64,000 bases of DNA, from assembly GCF_900108515.1 (NCBI RefSeq), contig NZ_FNWW01000002.1, forward strand, positions 1 through 64,000. The letters are read 5' to 3'. The position numbers and the translations under genes were made by a program. The notes beneath the pieces are model-generated. The model was not told the origin of the DNA. It was given only the letters and a program-made list of their open reading frames with translations, and did no database searches. Source of the stretch: Halobacillus karajensis. Lineage in GTDB: Bacteria; Bacillota; Bacilli; Bacillales; Halobacillaceae. Numbering within the stretch: the stretch's first letter is position 1; every line of letters begins with the position of its first letter. Below, piece by piece: positions 1 through 9,342 of the stretch.

Positions 1-345
1 GAAACGCGTTCGGCGGTTCCAACTAATCGTGGAATGATGAGGCACTTTGTCGGTTAGGTTCACCCCTAAAAACCAACGATAAGCCACATTCGTTTGAATT
101 TGCCGTTCCAATTCACGCTCAGAACGAATGCCATAAATATAACCGATAAACATCATCTTAAATAAAACCAGAGGGTCCAACGATGGACGACCGTTATCTT
201 CCGAATAGAAGGGACGGACTTTTTCAGGAATAAAGGAGAAATCTATGTATTGATCAATCTTACGAAGTAAGTGGTCTTCAGGCACAAGCTCTTCAATAGT
301 CACCATTTCCAGCTCATTTTGTCGATCTTTCCTTGATTGAAACAA
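1..345 (-). mobile_element. IS1182-family transposase, N-terminal part (cut by window edge)
   Basis: The minus strand encodes 115 uninterrupted codons running off the left edge. They match the N-terminal DUF772 region of IS1182-type transposases: an opening with 'ELVPEDHLLRKID', then 'PFYSEDNGRPSLDP', 'IGYIYGIRSERELERQI' and 'VPHHSTISWNRR'. The start is a TTG at 345, preceded by an AGGCGGTG Shine-Dalgarno-like run at 351-358. The catalytic DDE residues lie outside the window, so intactness cannot be judged. The family assignment rests on recognisable motifs; the element's terminal repeats were not identified with certainty. Confidence 0.85.
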
Positions 346-424
346 ATCATCACCGCCTAAAAGGATTTCTATCTTTAGGGTAACAAACAACAAAAGGTAA
401 ATTGAGACCAAAATCAAAAAAATA

Positions 425-452
425 AGGCTGTCGAGAACTTTCTCGACAGCCT
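425..452 (-). terminator. Rho-independent terminator facing left (sspI/IS junction)
   Basis: A near-perfect palindrome with 13-bp arms (AGGCTGTCGAGAA and its complement). Read on the minus strand it is followed by TTATTTTTTT, so it can end transcripts coming leftward from sspI. It abuts the next hairpin at 455. Confidence 0.7.
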
Positions 453-454
453 GA

Positions 455-482
455 GCCAACCTTTTAAAAGGTTGGCTTTTTA
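455..482 (+). terminator. Second hairpin, T-run on the plus strand
   Basis: AGCCAACC/GGTTGGCT arms around a TTTTAAAA loop, followed on the plus strand by TTTTTATT. It sits directly beyond the sspI stop codon. On the minus strand it lacks a T-run, as if that run had been displaced by the element to its left (inference). Confidence 0.6.
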
Positions 483-698
483 TTATTGGTTTTGTTTGAG
501 ACCTTGTTCTAATGTATCTAGGATTTCCTGTCTTTCTTGTTCATCGGACTCTTTCCATAACATTTCAAAGAAGACACCAAGTCCTGGAAGCATTTTTTCT
601 TCTCCCTTTTGCAAGGCGTCATCAATTGTTGCTTCTAACTGTTCGGCATTATGACCACTGACGTTAGAGAGAATTGCTGCTCTTAAGTTTAAGTTCAT
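483..698 (-). CDS. sspI: Small acid-soluble spore protein SspI
   Basis: A 71-residue protein matching SspI of B. subtilis in length and in the segments '[12 protein letters not shown]' and '[17 protein letters not shown]'. SspI is a minor small acid-soluble protein made in the forespore under sigma-G. It belongs to its own class and lacks the DNA-binding motif of the alpha/beta SASPs. The Shine-Dalgarno AGGAGGG lies about 10 nt before the ATG. The same gene flanks the pheST region in B. subtilis, so context agrees. A CATACATA box (771-778, minus strand) could be part of a forespore promoter, but no convincing -35 was found. Confidence 0.95.
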   Translation of the reverse strand: MNLNLRAAILSNVSGHNAEQLEATIDDALQKGEEKMLPGLGVFFEMLWKESDEQERQEILDTLEQGLKQNQ

Positions 699-816
699 CA
701 GTCATCCACCCTCCTTTTCTGCAAAGCTTCGCAATTTATTCTTCTTTAGTTTGACCAACCATGCAGTCGCTATGTATGATGAATAAGAAATAAACACGCA
801 AATGAGGGACTATAAT

Positions 817-1551
817 ATGCTGACTTCCTTACAAAATGCAAAGGTGAAGGAATGGAAGAAATTACATAAACGTAAATATAGAAATCAAATGGGGATGTTC
901 ATTGTTGAAGGATTCCACCTGGTGGAAGAAGTGTTAAATAGTGATTGGGAAATCATTGAGTTAATTATTCGGGATGGAACTGATTTCACAATTCCTGAGG
1001 GATTGCCATCTGTCTTAGTAAGTGACACTGTCTTTCGTGCAATAGCTGAAACAGAAACTCCACAAGGTATAGCGGCAGTCGTGAAGCAGAAAGATCACAC
1101 GTACAACCCAGCCCGATTAACATTGATGCTTGATGCTGTTCAAGATCCTGGTAATGTTGGTACGCTCATCCGCACCGCTGACGCTGCTGGATTTGACCAA
1201 GTGGTTCTTGGGACTGGGACGGTTGATGCATATAATGACAAGGTGATAAGAGCCACTCAAGGTTCTATCTTTCATATTCCAGTAAGCACAGGGGATTTGA
1301 ATGAATTCGTTCAGCAATCGATTGAAGCTGGAATTGAAATTTGGGCATCTGCACTTCAAGATGCTGTACCATTCCAACAACTGGAGTCTCCATCTAATGC
1401 TGCTTTGATTGTTGGCAATGAAGGACAGGGGATAAAGGAAAAGTTATTGGAGAAAGCAGATAAGCGTGTTTACATTCCAATTTATGGCCAGGCCGAATCA
1501 TTGAATGTAGGCATCGCGGGTGCTGTTTTAATGTACCATTTAAGGGGATGA
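817..1551 (+). CDS. ysgA: TrmH/SpoU-family RNA 2'-O-methyltransferase (YsgA)
   Basis: A 245-residue SPOUT-fold methyltransferase of the RlmB/TrmH family, which methylates ribose 2'-OH groups in rRNA or tRNA using S-adenosylmethionine. An N-terminal substrate-binding region (residues 1-90) precedes the catalytic domain with the knot motifs 'DAVQDPGNVGTLIRTADA', 'IVGNEGQGI' and 'IPIYGQAESLNVGIAGAV'. Asn, Arg and Glu residues expected in motifs 1-3 are present. The ATG at 817 is chosen because GAGGG sits 8 nt upstream of it; an ATG at 802 lacks a ribosome-binding site. It precedes pheS as ysgA does in B. subtilis. The target nucleotide is unknown. Confidence 0.9.
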   Translation: MLTSLQNAKVKEWKKLHKRKYRNQMGMFIVEGFHLVEEVLNSDWEIIELIIRDGTDFTIPEGLPSVLVSDTVFRAIAETETPQGIAAVVKQKDHTYNPARLTLMLDAVQDPGNVGTLIRTADAAGFDQVVLGTGTVDAYNDKVIRATQGSIFHIPVSTGDLNEFVQQSIEAGIEIWASALQDAVPFQQLESPSNAALIVGNEGQGIKEKLLEKADKRVYIPIYGQAESLNVGIAGAVLMYHLRG

Positions 1552-1571
1552 GGTTGCATCCATAGGCTTCT

Positions 1572-1601
1572 TTGACTATAATATATTCAGTTGAATAAAA
1601 T
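1572..1601 (+). promoter_or_regulatory. Sigma-A-type promoter of the pheST T-box transcript
   Basis: TTGACT (1572-1577), an 18-nt spacer and TAAAAT (1596-1601) lie just upstream of the T-box leader. Confidence 0.6.
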
Positions 1602-1609
1602 CTTTAAAA

Positions 1610-1842
1610 GCGTTGAAAGAGCTAAGTAAATGCATGTAAATCGTTTACAGGGAGGAAGCATCTGAGACTGTAAGTGCTTCTAGCGTGGCATTCATTGAAA
1701 TTTCACTCGGGAGCTGACCATTAGGTCCGGGTTTTAACCCGTTATTTCATCGAAGTGGGCACATGTAAATGTGTCAACAAGGGTGGTACCGCGAAACGAC
1801 CATACAAGTCTCGTCCCTTTCTTAGGGAGGGGGCTTTTTTAT
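1610..1842 (+). promoter_or_regulatory. T-box leader controlling pheST
   Basis: The leader carries the hallmark T-box sequence AAGGGTGGTACCGCG near 1778-1792. It is followed by a terminator hairpin (about 1804-1835) and a TTTTTTATTTTT run. T-boxes bind uncharged tRNA through a specifier codon and allow read-through when charging is low. A TTC triplet at 1702-1704, in the lower part of stem I, is a plausible phenylalanine specifier, which fits the downstream phenylalanyl-tRNA synthetase genes. The specifier assignment is by eye; the T-box call itself is firm. Confidence 0.93.
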
Positions 1843-1939
1843 TTTTCGGCTGTGTTAAAAAATCAAGATGAAGTCTGGGGTAATTCATCCAAGACCAAGG
1901 AGATATTCTAACAAAGCCTAATTTAAAGGAGGAACTAGC

Positions 1940-2974
1940 ATGAAGGAACGTTTGGAGCAACTGAAACAGGAAGCTTTAACGAAAGTAGAAGAAGCTGACT
2001 CTGTTCAAGGCTTAAAAGATGTCAGAGTTGAGTACTTAGGTAAAAAAGGCCCGATCACAGAGGTTCTCAGAGGAATGGGAAAATTATCTAAAGAAGAGCG
2101 TCCGGTTATTGGTCAATTAGCGAATGATGTTCGGGAGAGCATTGCTAAAGCTATTGAAACGAAGCAAACAACATTGGAGGACGAGGCGTTAGAAAAACAA
2201 CTGGAGGAAGAAAGTATTGATGTGACACTTCCAGGACGACCTGTTCAAGTAGGAGGTCCTCACTTACTCACAAGTATTGTGGAAGAAATAGAAGACCTCT
2301 TTATCGGTATGGGCTTTGAAATTAAAGAAGGGCCTGAAGTCGAAACTGATTATTACAACTTTGAAGCGCTGAACTTACCGAAAGGGCATCCGGCACGGGA
2401 TATGCAGGATTCCTTTTATATCACAGAAGAGCTATTAATGCGTACACATACATCGCCTGTACAGGCACGAACGATGGGAACGAGAAATGGGAAGGAACCT
2501 GTCAAAATGATTTGTCCCGGAAAAGTGTATCGTCGTGATACGGATGATGCGACACACTCTCACCAATTCACACAAATTGAGGGGTTGTTGGTGGATAAAA
2601 ACGTACGAATGAGTGATCTAAAAGGCGTTCTGAATGCATTTGCGAAACAAATGTTTGGCGAAGAGCGAGAAATCCGCTTGCGCCCAAGCTTCTTCCCGTT
2701 TACAGAACCGTCAGTAGAAATGGATATTTCCTGTAAAGTGTGTGGGGGAGCAGGATGTTCTGTCTGCAAAAAAACAGGTTGGATTGAGATTCTCGGTGGC
2801 GGCATGGTCCATCCAAACGTTTTGGAGATGGCTGGCTATGATCCGAAAGAGTATTCCGGTTTTGCATTTGGCATGGGACCTGAACGAATTGCCATGTTGA
2901 AATATGGAGTGGACGATATCCGCCACTTCTACACAAACGATATTCGATTCTTAGAACAATATCATAAGGCCTAA
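1940..2974 (+). CDS. pheS: Phenylalanyl-tRNA synthetase alpha subunit
   Basis: A 344-residue class II aminoacyl-tRNA synthetase subunit that joins with PheT in an alpha2-beta2 enzyme charging tRNA-Phe. It has an N-terminal coiled-coil for tRNA binding (about residues 1-85). The catalytic core follows, with motif 2 '[20 protein letters not shown]', the '[13 protein letters not shown]' segment and motif 3 '[14 protein letters not shown]'. A Cys4 cluster, '[12 protein letters not shown]', is also present as usual in Gram-positive PheS. AAAGGAGG precedes the ATG. It is the first gene after the T-box and lies 17 nt from pheT. Length is normal. Confidence 0.98.
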   Translation: MKERLEQLKQEALTKVEEADSVQGLKDVRVEYLGKKGPITEVLRGMGKLSKEERPVIGQLANDVRESIAKAIETKQTTLEDEALEKQLEEESIDVTLPGRPVQVGGPHLLTSIVEEIEDLFIGMGFEIKEGPEVETDYYNFEALNLPKGHPARDMQDSFYITEELLMRTHTSPVQARTMGTRNGKEPVKMICPGKVYRRDTDDATHSHQFTQIEGLLVDKNVRMSDLKGVLNAFAKQMFGEEREIRLRPSFFPFTEPSVEMDISCKVCGGAGCSVCKKTGWIEILGGGMVHPNVLEMAGYDPKEYSGFAFGMGPERIAMLKYGVDDIRHFYTNDIRFLEQYHKA

Positions 2975-2991
2975 AAGGGAGGAATGGAACA

Positions 2992-5418
2992 ATGCTCGTA
3001 TCATTAAATTGGTTGCAGGAATATGTAGATGTCAGTGAATATACACCAGAAGAGCTGGCAGAAATTATTACAAAAACAGGGATTGAAGTTGAAAGCGTCG
3101 AACCGGTGGCAGAAGAAATAAAAGGTGTCGTTGTTGGTTACGTCCGGTCCTGCGAACAGCACCCGAATGCGGATAAATTAAATTTGTGTCAAGTAGAGGT
3201 AGGGAAAGAGACTCTGCAAATCGTTTGTGGAGCTCACAATGTTGCTCAAGGTCAAAAGGTAGCAGTTGCAACACCAGGGGCTGTACTTCCAGGTAATTTC
3301 AAGATTAAGAAGACGAAATTACGCGGAGAAGAATCTAATGGAATGATTTGTTCCTTACAAGAACTAGGTATTGATGAAAAAGATGTGCCAAAAGAGTTTT
3401 CTGATGGGATCTTTGTTTTCCCTGAAGACGTGAAAGTAGGCGAAAATGCCGTTTCTCTACTAAACCTTGATGACATCATTATTGAGCTTGGCTTGACACC
3501 TAACCGGTCTGACGCCCTTAGTATGGCAGGAGTTGCTTATGAGGTAGCTGCAGCCATTGATGGTACGTATGAGTTGGCAGAGGAAATGGTGCAAACCTCT
3601 GATAAGAGAGCTTCAAACTACCTATCTGTAGTAGTAGACGATGAAGAAGCCAATCCTTATTACGGGGCTTTTGTTATTGAAAATATCCATGTTGGACCAT
3701 CCCCGCTATGGATGCGGAATCGCCTAACAGCTGCAGGTATTCGCCCGATTAACAATGTAGTAGATATTACGAATTATGTGTTGATGGAATATGGACAGCC
3801 ATTACATGCCTTCGACTATGACCGTTTTGGTTCCCAAACCATAGTGACCCGTCGAGCTAAAGATGGAGAGAAAATAACAACACTGGATGATCAGGAACGT
3901 GTGCTGAATGCTGACCACCTCGTTATAACGAATGGAGAGAAAGCTCATGCTATTGCAGGTGTCATGGGTGGTGCAGAATCAGAAGTCCAAACGGATACAA
4001 CGACGGTTATCCTAGAGGCCGCTTATTTCAGTCCTACCGTTGTCCGTGAAGCATCTAAGAATCATGGGTTACGCAGTGAGTCCAGTACCCGCTTTGAAAA
4101 AGGGGTGGATCCAAACCGGGTGGAACGTGCAGGCCTTAGAGCTTGTGAACTTCTGTCTAAATATGCTGGGGGAACAGTTCTAGAGGGTGTCGTTTCTCAT
4201 GATAACCTGGATCGTTCTGAAAAACAGGTGGCTGTAAATATAAACACCATCAATGACCGTTTAGGTACAAAAATTTCTAACGAAGATATGTCAGATATTT
4301 TCCGTCGGCTGCAATTCACCTATGAACAAGAAGGTGATGTATTCGACGTTTCCGTTCCGACGCGTCGAGGAGATATTGCAATTTTTGAAGATATGCTTGA
4401 AGAAGTTGCACGGATCTATGGGTACGATAACCTTCCTTATACGCTGCCTGAGGGGGCTTCCCAAGCAGGAGGTCTGACACAGAACCAAGAGTTGAAACGC
4501 AAAGTGAAGAGTTACTTTGAAGGTGCTGGCCTTTATGAAACCATTACGTACTCTCTTACAAGTGAAGATAAAGCTCAGATGCTTGTAAGCCCTGAGGTGG
4601 CAGAAAAAGCGGTTAGTCCTGTTTCGTTGGCGATGCCAATGAGTGAAGATCATGGGACACTTCGTCTAAGCATGCTTCCTGAATTGTTATCCTCGTTATC
4701 GTATAATGTTGCCCGAAAACAAGAGAACCTGGCCTATTATGAAGTGGGAACGGTCTTTATCAGTGAAGAAGAACAAGTAACAAAACAACCGGAAGAAGTC
4801 CTTCGTGCATCAGGGGCTTTAACAGGAGAATGGGTAACCCATCCTTGGCAACAAGAGAAAAAGCCGATAGACTTCTTCGTTGCAAAAGGCATTTTGGAAG
4901 GCCTCAGCCAACAGCTGGATCTATCTTTCGGTTATGAAAAAGCTAAGCTTGATTACATGCATCCGGGTCGTACAGCCGTTGTGTCGGTTGACGATGAAAC
5001 AGTTGGCTTCATTGGACAGGTTCACCCTAAGCTTCAGAAACAGCTTGGACTGAAAGAAACATATGTTTTTGATATTAATTTAGAAGTATTGTTTAAAAAG
5101 TATCAGAAAGAAGAAAAGTTCCAAGCTATTCCGCGACATCCTTCCGTTTCCAGGGACATCGCTCTCGTTGTAGATGAGGAAGTGACCTCTGGAACTATTG
5201 AAAAGACGATTGCTGATGCCGGAGATCCACTTGTGAAAGATGTGCAAGTCTTCGATCTTTATCAAGGTGAACACTTGGATAAGGGGAAAAAATCACTGGC
5301 CTTCCGTTTGCTTTACTTGGATCCAGTACGTACGCTTAAAGATCAAGAAGTAGAAGAAGCGCACAACCGTATATTAAATGCAGTTAAAGAAAAACATCAA
5401 GCTGAACTTCGAGGCTGA
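2992..5418 (+). CDS. pheT: Phenylalanyl-tRNA synthetase beta subunit
   Basis: An 808-residue protein, full length for bacterial PheT. Domains in order: a tRNA-binding OB fold ('HPNADKLNLCQVEVG', about residues 45-150), the B3/B4 editing domain that hydrolyses mischarged Tyr-tRNA-Phe (about 200-400), the B5 domain, a catalytic-like core, and a C-terminal anticodon-binding domain with 'FQAIPRHPSVSRDIALVVD'. GGGAGG lies before the ATG. It is co-transcribed with pheS under the T-box and followed by a strong terminator. Confidence 0.98.
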   Translation: MLVSLNWLQEYVDVSEYTPEELAEIITKTGIEVESVEPVAEEIKGVVVGYVRSCEQHPNADKLNLCQVEVGKETLQIVCGAHNVAQGQKVAVATPGAVLPGNFKIKKTKLRGEESNGMICSLQELGIDEKDVPKEFSDGIFVFPEDVKVGENAVSLLNLDDIIIELGLTPNRSDALSMAGVAYEVAAAIDGTYELAEEMVQTSDKRASNYLSVVVDDEEANPYYGAFVIENIHVGPSPLWMRNRLTAAGIRPINNVVDITNYVLMEYGQPLHAFDYDRFGSQTIVTRRAKDGEKITTLDDQERVLNADHLVITNGEKAHAIAGVMGGAESEVQTDTTTVILEAAYFSPTVVREASKNHGLRSESSTRFEKGVDPNRVERAGLRACELLSKYAGGTVLEGVVSHDNLDRSEKQVAVNINTINDRLGTKISNEDMSDIFRRLQFTYEQEGDVFDVSVPTRRGDIAIFEDMLEEVARIYGYDNLPYTLPEGASQAGGLTQNQELKRKVKSYFEGAGLYETITYSLTSEDKAQMLVSPEVAEKAVSPVSLAMPMSEDHGTLRLSMLPELLSSLSYNVARKQENLAYYEVGTVFISEEEQVTKQPEEVLRASGALTGEWVTHPWQQEKKPIDFFVAKGILEGLSQQLDLSFGYEKAKLDYMHPGRTAVVSVDDETVGFIGQVHPKLQKQLGLKETYVFDINLEVLFKKYQKEEKFQAIPRHPSVSRDIALVVDEEVTSGTIEKTIADAGDPLVKDVQVFDLYQGEHLDKGKKSLAFRLLYLDPVRTLKDQEVEEAHNRILNAVKEKHQAELRG

Positions 5419-5442
5419 TAACTAAATATGAAGGAAGAAAAA

Positions 5443-5474
5443 AGCTCAGAGTTAAATAAAACTCTGAGCTTTTT
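5443..5474 (+). terminator. Terminator of pheST
   Basis: AGCTCAGAGT/ACTCTGAGCT arms followed by TTTTT, 25 nt after the pheT stop. Confidence 0.85.
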
Positions 5475-5529
5475 CAGGACTTAGAGAGTTTCTCAGCCGT
5501 CTTTTTTGTTTTTTATCGATATTCAATCT

Positions 5530-5561
5530 GAAAAAAGAGGTAACCTTAAAAGGTAACCTCT
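5530..5561 (-). terminator. Terminator of rnhC
   Basis: GAGGTAACCT pairs with AGGTAACCTC with one mismatch. On the minus strand it is followed by TTTTTTC. It converges with the pheST terminator. Confidence 0.75.
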
Positions 5562-5585
5562 CACGTTTTCAAAAGCATAGGCTTT

Positions 5586-6518
5586 CTAATTGACAAGTTT
5601 TTTTGCTTTTTGAGTGTTGGCAAAGTGGACTTTTGCTATTTCTTCTAGTTTTGGTTCCCCATATGCTTCTAAAATAGCTGCTGCGGCACGGTCGACTTTG
5701 CCGGAAGCCCCTTTTGGTATCGGAAGTCCTGTATCGAATTCTATTTGGTCCATAGCTTTTACAAAAGAAGACCGTGCGATAATGGATGCTGTAGCCACAG
5801 CGATGGAATAACTTTCAGCTTTTGTCATAAAGTAAACATGTTCTTGAAGTTGTTGATTTTCACTTTGCAGGTGTTTCTGATATACGTGTGGTTCCGAGAA
5901 TTGGTCAATCAAAAGGCCCTCGGGCTTTTCAGGGGCGATTTTTTTAAGCAGGCGATTTAAAGCCTGATGGTGAAGAAGAGTTTTTATCTTTCCTTGACTC
6001 CATCCCTTTCTCTGCCATTGGTTATATTTTTTATTGGGCAGACGGAGAAGGCTGTATGGAATCTTCATGGCTACAATATCTTTGGCGAGGTTGGTGATTT
6101 GCGCATCGGAAAGGTTTTTCGAGTCTTTGATACCGATAGCTTTTAACTGCGGGATTTGTTCTTTCGTAACAAAAGCAGCTGCAACCGTAATCGGACCAAA
6201 GTAATCTCCTGTCCCAGCTTCATCAGACCCTATATGAGAGCTTGTGAATAATGTATCATCAGGATAATAAGCATGACGTTTGCCAGAATTTTTCTTCTGA
6301 GGAGAATCTGATGAAGACTTTCCCCACTTTTCTGCTTCTACTTCTGGTTTCTGCCCTTGAAAGAGGACTTTTCCTGATCTGTAGGCAGTGATTGTACAAT
6401 TGTTCGTTTTTGCAGCAAAAAGGGCGCTCGCTGGGGGAGTTGCTTTTTGTTGAGCGGCATAATAAGTTTTCATCTTCGCTATAGTAGGACTGGGTAATTT
6501 TAAAACAACTTGAGGCAT
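5586..6518 (-). CDS. rnhC: Ribonuclease HIII
   Basis: A 310-residue type 2 RNase H that cleaves RNA in RNA/DNA hybrids and uses Mg2+. The N-terminal TBP-like substrate-binding domain (about residues 1-85, 'VVLKLPSPTIAKMKTYY') distinguishes RNase HIII from HII. The catalytic domain opens with the signature 'HIGSDEAGTGDYFGP', which carries the first Asp-Glu pair. 'IKDSKNLSDAQI' and 'SIIARSSFV' follow. The ATG at 6518 is chosen because AAAGGA lies 7 nt upstream; the open frame extends further but the extra residues are atypical. It is transcribed against zapA, as in B. subtilis. Confidence 0.95.
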   Translation of the reverse strand: MPQVVLKLPSPTIAKMKTYYAAQQKATPPASALFAAKTNNCTITAYRSGKVLFQGQKPEVEAEKWGKSSSDSPQKKNSGKRHAYYPDDTLFTSSHIGSDEAGTGDYFGPITVAAAFVTKEQIPQLKAIGIKDSKNLSDAQITNLAKDIVAMKIPYSLLRLPNKKYNQWQRKGWSQGKIKTLLHHQALNRLLKKIAPEKPEGLLIDQFSEPHVYQKHLQSENQQLQEHVYFMTKAESYSIAVATASIIARSSFVKAMDQIEFDTGLPIPKGASGKVDRAAAAILEAYGEPKLEEIAKVHFANTQKAKKLVN

Positions 6519-6672
6519 ATTGGATTCCTTTCTGTCTAAAAATGATAGGAACAGTATAGCAAACTGGATGACAAAAGAGAACATTTGCGAAAAACATCCA
6601 TATTGGTTTCCTATTTGTCAACCTTCGTGTTAATATAAAGTTTAGGATTGAGAGAAACTAGGGGGTATGAAT

Positions 6673-6960
6673 GTGTCGCAGTCAGACCAAGAGAAAAAAA
6701 GAATTACAGTGGAGATCAATAAACGGTCTTACACTATAGTTGGTCATGAAGAGCCCCATCATATCCGTATGGTATCTAGTCTAGTGGATCAGAAGATGCG
6801 TGAGATTCATGAAGCAAACCCTAGTCTGGATACAGCAAAGCTCGCCGTTTTGACCGCTGTGAATACTATGAATGAATATATAAAATTGAAAGAAGAATGT
6901 ACAGAACTTATGAATTATATCGAGAAGAAAGAAAAAGAGGACAGAGGGAATCATGATTGA
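6673..6960 (+). CDS. zapA: Cell division protein ZapA
   Basis: A small (95-97 residues) cytoplasmic protein that bundles FtsZ protofilaments at the division site. It shows the ZapA core 'KKRITVEINKRSYTIVGHEEPHHIRMVSSLVDQKMREI' (broken here only for reading) followed by a helical coiled-coil tail ('VNTMNEYIKLKEECTEL'). Start choice: an in-frame ATG at 6667 is almost fused to the GGGGGT Shine-Dalgarno (6661-6666), whereas the GTG at 6673 has a normal 7-nt gap, so GTG is preferred. The 3' end overlaps cvpA by 8 nt, indicating translational coupling. Confidence 0.9.
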   Translation: MSQSDQEKKRITVEINKRSYTIVGHEEPHHIRMVSSLVDQKMREIHEANPSLDTAKLAVLTAVNTMNEYIKLKEECTELMNYIEKKEKEDRGNHD

Positions 6961-7495
6961 TTTATTATTGTTGTTTATTTTGTTTATAGGTGTAATGACA
7001 GGACTAAAAAGAGGTTTTATCCTTCAGCTTTTCCATTTAATTGGTTTTATAATAGCTTTTGTGCTTGCCGTCATCTATTATGACGATTTATCTCCGAAGC
7101 TAACGCTGTGGGTACCTTATCCTGAATTGCCCCAGGATTCCTCCTGGGCGGTCTTTTTAGAGAATTTACCTTTAGAACAAGCTTTTTATAATGCTATAGC
7201 TTTTGCCATCATATTCTTTGGAGCTAAAATTATCCTCCATATTATTGCGTCCATGCTGGATTTTGTTTCGGAACTTCCAATCCTCCATTCTTTAAATACA
7301 TTGTTAGGTGGAATTTTAGGCTTTATTGAAAACTATGTCATCTTATTCGTAGTGCTGTACATAGCGGCGCTTGTGCCTCTTGCGGGAGTGCAAAGTGCTT
7401 TGGATGGGTCGATTCTTGCACAGCTGATCATTGAACATACTCCAGTATTTTCAGAACAATTGAAAACACTGTGGATTGAGCATGTAGGCGGCTGA
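6953..7495 (+). CDS. yshB: CvpA-family membrane protein (YshB)
   Basis: A 180-residue integral membrane protein with about four hydrophobic segments, opening with 'MIDLLLLFILFIGVMTGLKRGF'. This is the standard CvpA opening, in which a glycine/arginine loop follows the first helix. CvpA-like proteins were linked to colicin V export in E. coli; in Bacillaceae the role is not settled. The start overlaps zapA by 8 nt. A hairpin terminator follows before polX, so zapA-cvpA may be partly uncoupled from polX. Confidence 0.88.
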   Translation: MIDLLLLFILFIGVMTGLKRGFILQLFHLIGFIIAFVLAVIYYDDLSPKLTLWVPYPELPQDSSWAVFLENLPLEQAFYNAIAFAIIFFGAKIILHIIASMLDFVSELPILHSLNTLLGGILGFIENYVILFVVLYIAALVPLAGVQSALDGSILAQLIIEHTPVFSEQLKTLWIEHVGG

Positions 7496-7523
7496 GCAAG
7501 GAGTTAGGATGAAGATGCAGATG

Positions 7524-7559
7524 GAGCCGCTATGATTATGATCATGGCGGCTCTTTTTT
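7524..7559 (+). terminator. Hairpin with T-run between cvpA and polX
   Basis: GAGCCGC/GCGGCTC arms with an inner ATGAT/ATCAT pairing, followed by TTTTTT. Confidence 0.8.
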
Positions 7560-7602
7560 CATCTTCTGGAAATTTTGATAGGTAAGAAGGAGTAGATGCG
7601 AA

Positions 7603-9327
7603 GTGACGGTTGATAAAAAACAAGTAATCAAATTATTAGAGAAAATAGCGGTCTATTTAGAATTAAAAGGGGAGAATCCTTTTAAAATCTCTGCTTATCG
7701 AAAGGCAGCTCAGGCACTTGAACGCGATGATCGATCCCTTAATGAAATTGATGATTTCACTAAGATGAAGGGGATTGGCAAAGGGACAGCTACTGTGATT
7801 GATGAATACTTAGAAAATGAAGAATCCGATACCTTAAAGCAATTGCAGGCTGAAGTTCCCGCTGGTCTGGTGCCATTACTGGATCTTCCAGGCCTTGGCG
7901 GAAAAAAATTAGCTAAACTGTACCAACAGTTAGAAGTGACAGATGCCGAGTCATTAAAGGACTCCTTAGAATCTGGGAAAGTTGAGGAGCTCGAGGGATT
8001 TGGGAAGAAATCAGCAGAAAAAATCTTGAAAGCATTGGAAGAGGCAGACTCACGACCGGAACGTCTCCCTATTTCTCTTATGCTTCCACTGGCAGAGAAA
8101 ATCGAATCATTTCTTCAAAAAGCAACGACCCTCAAGCGTTATTCAAGGGCAGGAAGTTTGAGAAGAATGCGGGAGACCATTAAGGATTTAGACTTTATTA
8201 TTGCTTCAGACAATCCGGGCTTGACAAGAGACGAATTGCTTGCCTATCCAGATATAAAAGATATCATTGCATCTGGAGAGACGAAAGTTTCTATTGTTGT
8301 AAATGAAGGGTACGATATTGGTATTGATTTTCGTATTGTAGCTCCAGAAGAATTTGCTACGACACTCCATCATTTTACAGGTTCCAAGGACCATAATGTG
8401 GCGATGAGGCAGTTGGCAAAGAAAAATAATGAAAAAATTAGTGAGTATGGCATAGAAAATATAGATACAGGTGAAATGTATACGTTTGAATCGGAAGAGG
8501 AGTTTTTCAAACATTTCGGTCTGCATTTTATACCCCCTGAAGCACGTGAAAATCAAGGGGAAGTAGAAAAGTTCAAAGAGCCAATAGAACTCGTAGAAGA
8601 GCAAGATATTCGCGGGGATCTTCACATGCACTCGACTTGGAGTGATGGGGCCCAATCGATCAGAGAAATGGCAGAGAGAGCAAAAGAAAAAGGATATGAG
8701 TACATTGCGATCACAGACCACTCTAAATATTTGCGTGTAGCGAATGGGTTGAATGAGAAACGTCTGCGTTTGCAAAGAGAAGAGATTAATAAAGTCAATG
8801 CCGAAATTGATGATTTTCACATTTTTGCAGGCGTTGAAATGGACATCCTTCCAGATGGAACATTGGATTTTGATGATGAATTTTTAGAGGAAATGGACTT
8901 TGTTATTGCATCGATACATTCAAGTTTTAACCAGGCAGAGGAAAAAATAATGAAGCGATTAACCACCGCTCTTGAAAACCCACATGTAAACATGATTGCC
9001 CATCCAACTGGCCGATTAATTGGGCGGCGTAAAGGGTACGATGTGGATCTTGAGGCATTGATTGAAGGGGCGAAAAGGACGGGGACCATTCTTGAACTAA
9101 ATGCGAACCCCAATCGTCTTGACCTAAGCTGGGAATGGTTGATGGAAGCACAAGAGCAAGGCGTTCAAATTGCTATTAATACTGATGCACATAGCTACCC
9201 TATGTTAGATCATATGAGAATTGGAGTCGGAGCAGCACGAAAAGGATGGCTGAGAAGAGAAACAGTCATTAACACATGGACGAAACAACAGTTGATGGAT
9301 AAATTCAATATCCGTATGGAGCAATAA
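7603..9327 (+). CDS. polX: Family X DNA polymerase/3'-5' exonuclease PolX
   Basis: A 574-residue two-module DNA repair enzyme. The N-terminal Pol X core (about 1-310) has two helix-hairpin-helix motifs ('MKGIGKGTATVIDEY', 'LPGLGGKKLAKLY') and the nucleotidyltransferase region around 'RAGSLRRMRETIKDLDFII'. The C-terminal PHP domain (about 335-570) has metal-binding His/Asp clusters 'DLHMHSTWSDG', 'ITDHSKYL', 'MIAHPTGR' and 'NTDAHSY'. In B. subtilis it fills small gaps in base excision repair. GTG start at 7603 after AAGAAGGAG. It is 15 nt upstream of mutS2. Confidence 0.95.
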   Translation: MTVDKKQVIKLLEKIAVYLELKGENPFKISAYRKAAQALERDDRSLNEIDDFTKMKGIGKGTATVIDEYLENEESDTLKQLQAEVPAGLVPLLDLPGLGGKKLAKLYQQLEVTDAESLKDSLESGKVEELEGFGKKSAEKILKALEEADSRPERLPISLMLPLAEKIESFLQKATTLKRYSRAGSLRRMRETIKDLDFIIASDNPGLTRDELLAYPDIKDIIASGETKVSIVVNEGYDIGIDFRIVAPEEFATTLHHFTGSKDHNVAMRQLAKKNNEKISEYGIENIDTGEMYTFESEEEFFKHFGLHFIPPEARENQGEVEKFKEPIELVEEQDIRGDLHMHSTWSDGAQSIREMAERAKEKGYEYIAITDHSKYLRVANGLNEKRLRLQREEINKVNAEIDDFHIFAGVEMDILPDGTLDFDDEFLEEMDFVIASIHSSFNQAEEKIMKRLTTALENPHVNMIAHPTGRLIGRRKGYDVDLEALIEGAKRTGTILELNANPNRLDLSWEWLMEAQEQGVQIAINTDAHSYPMLDHMRIGVGAARKGWLRRETVINTWTKQQLMDKFNIRMEQ

Positions 9328-9342
9328 AGGAGACGGTTACAC

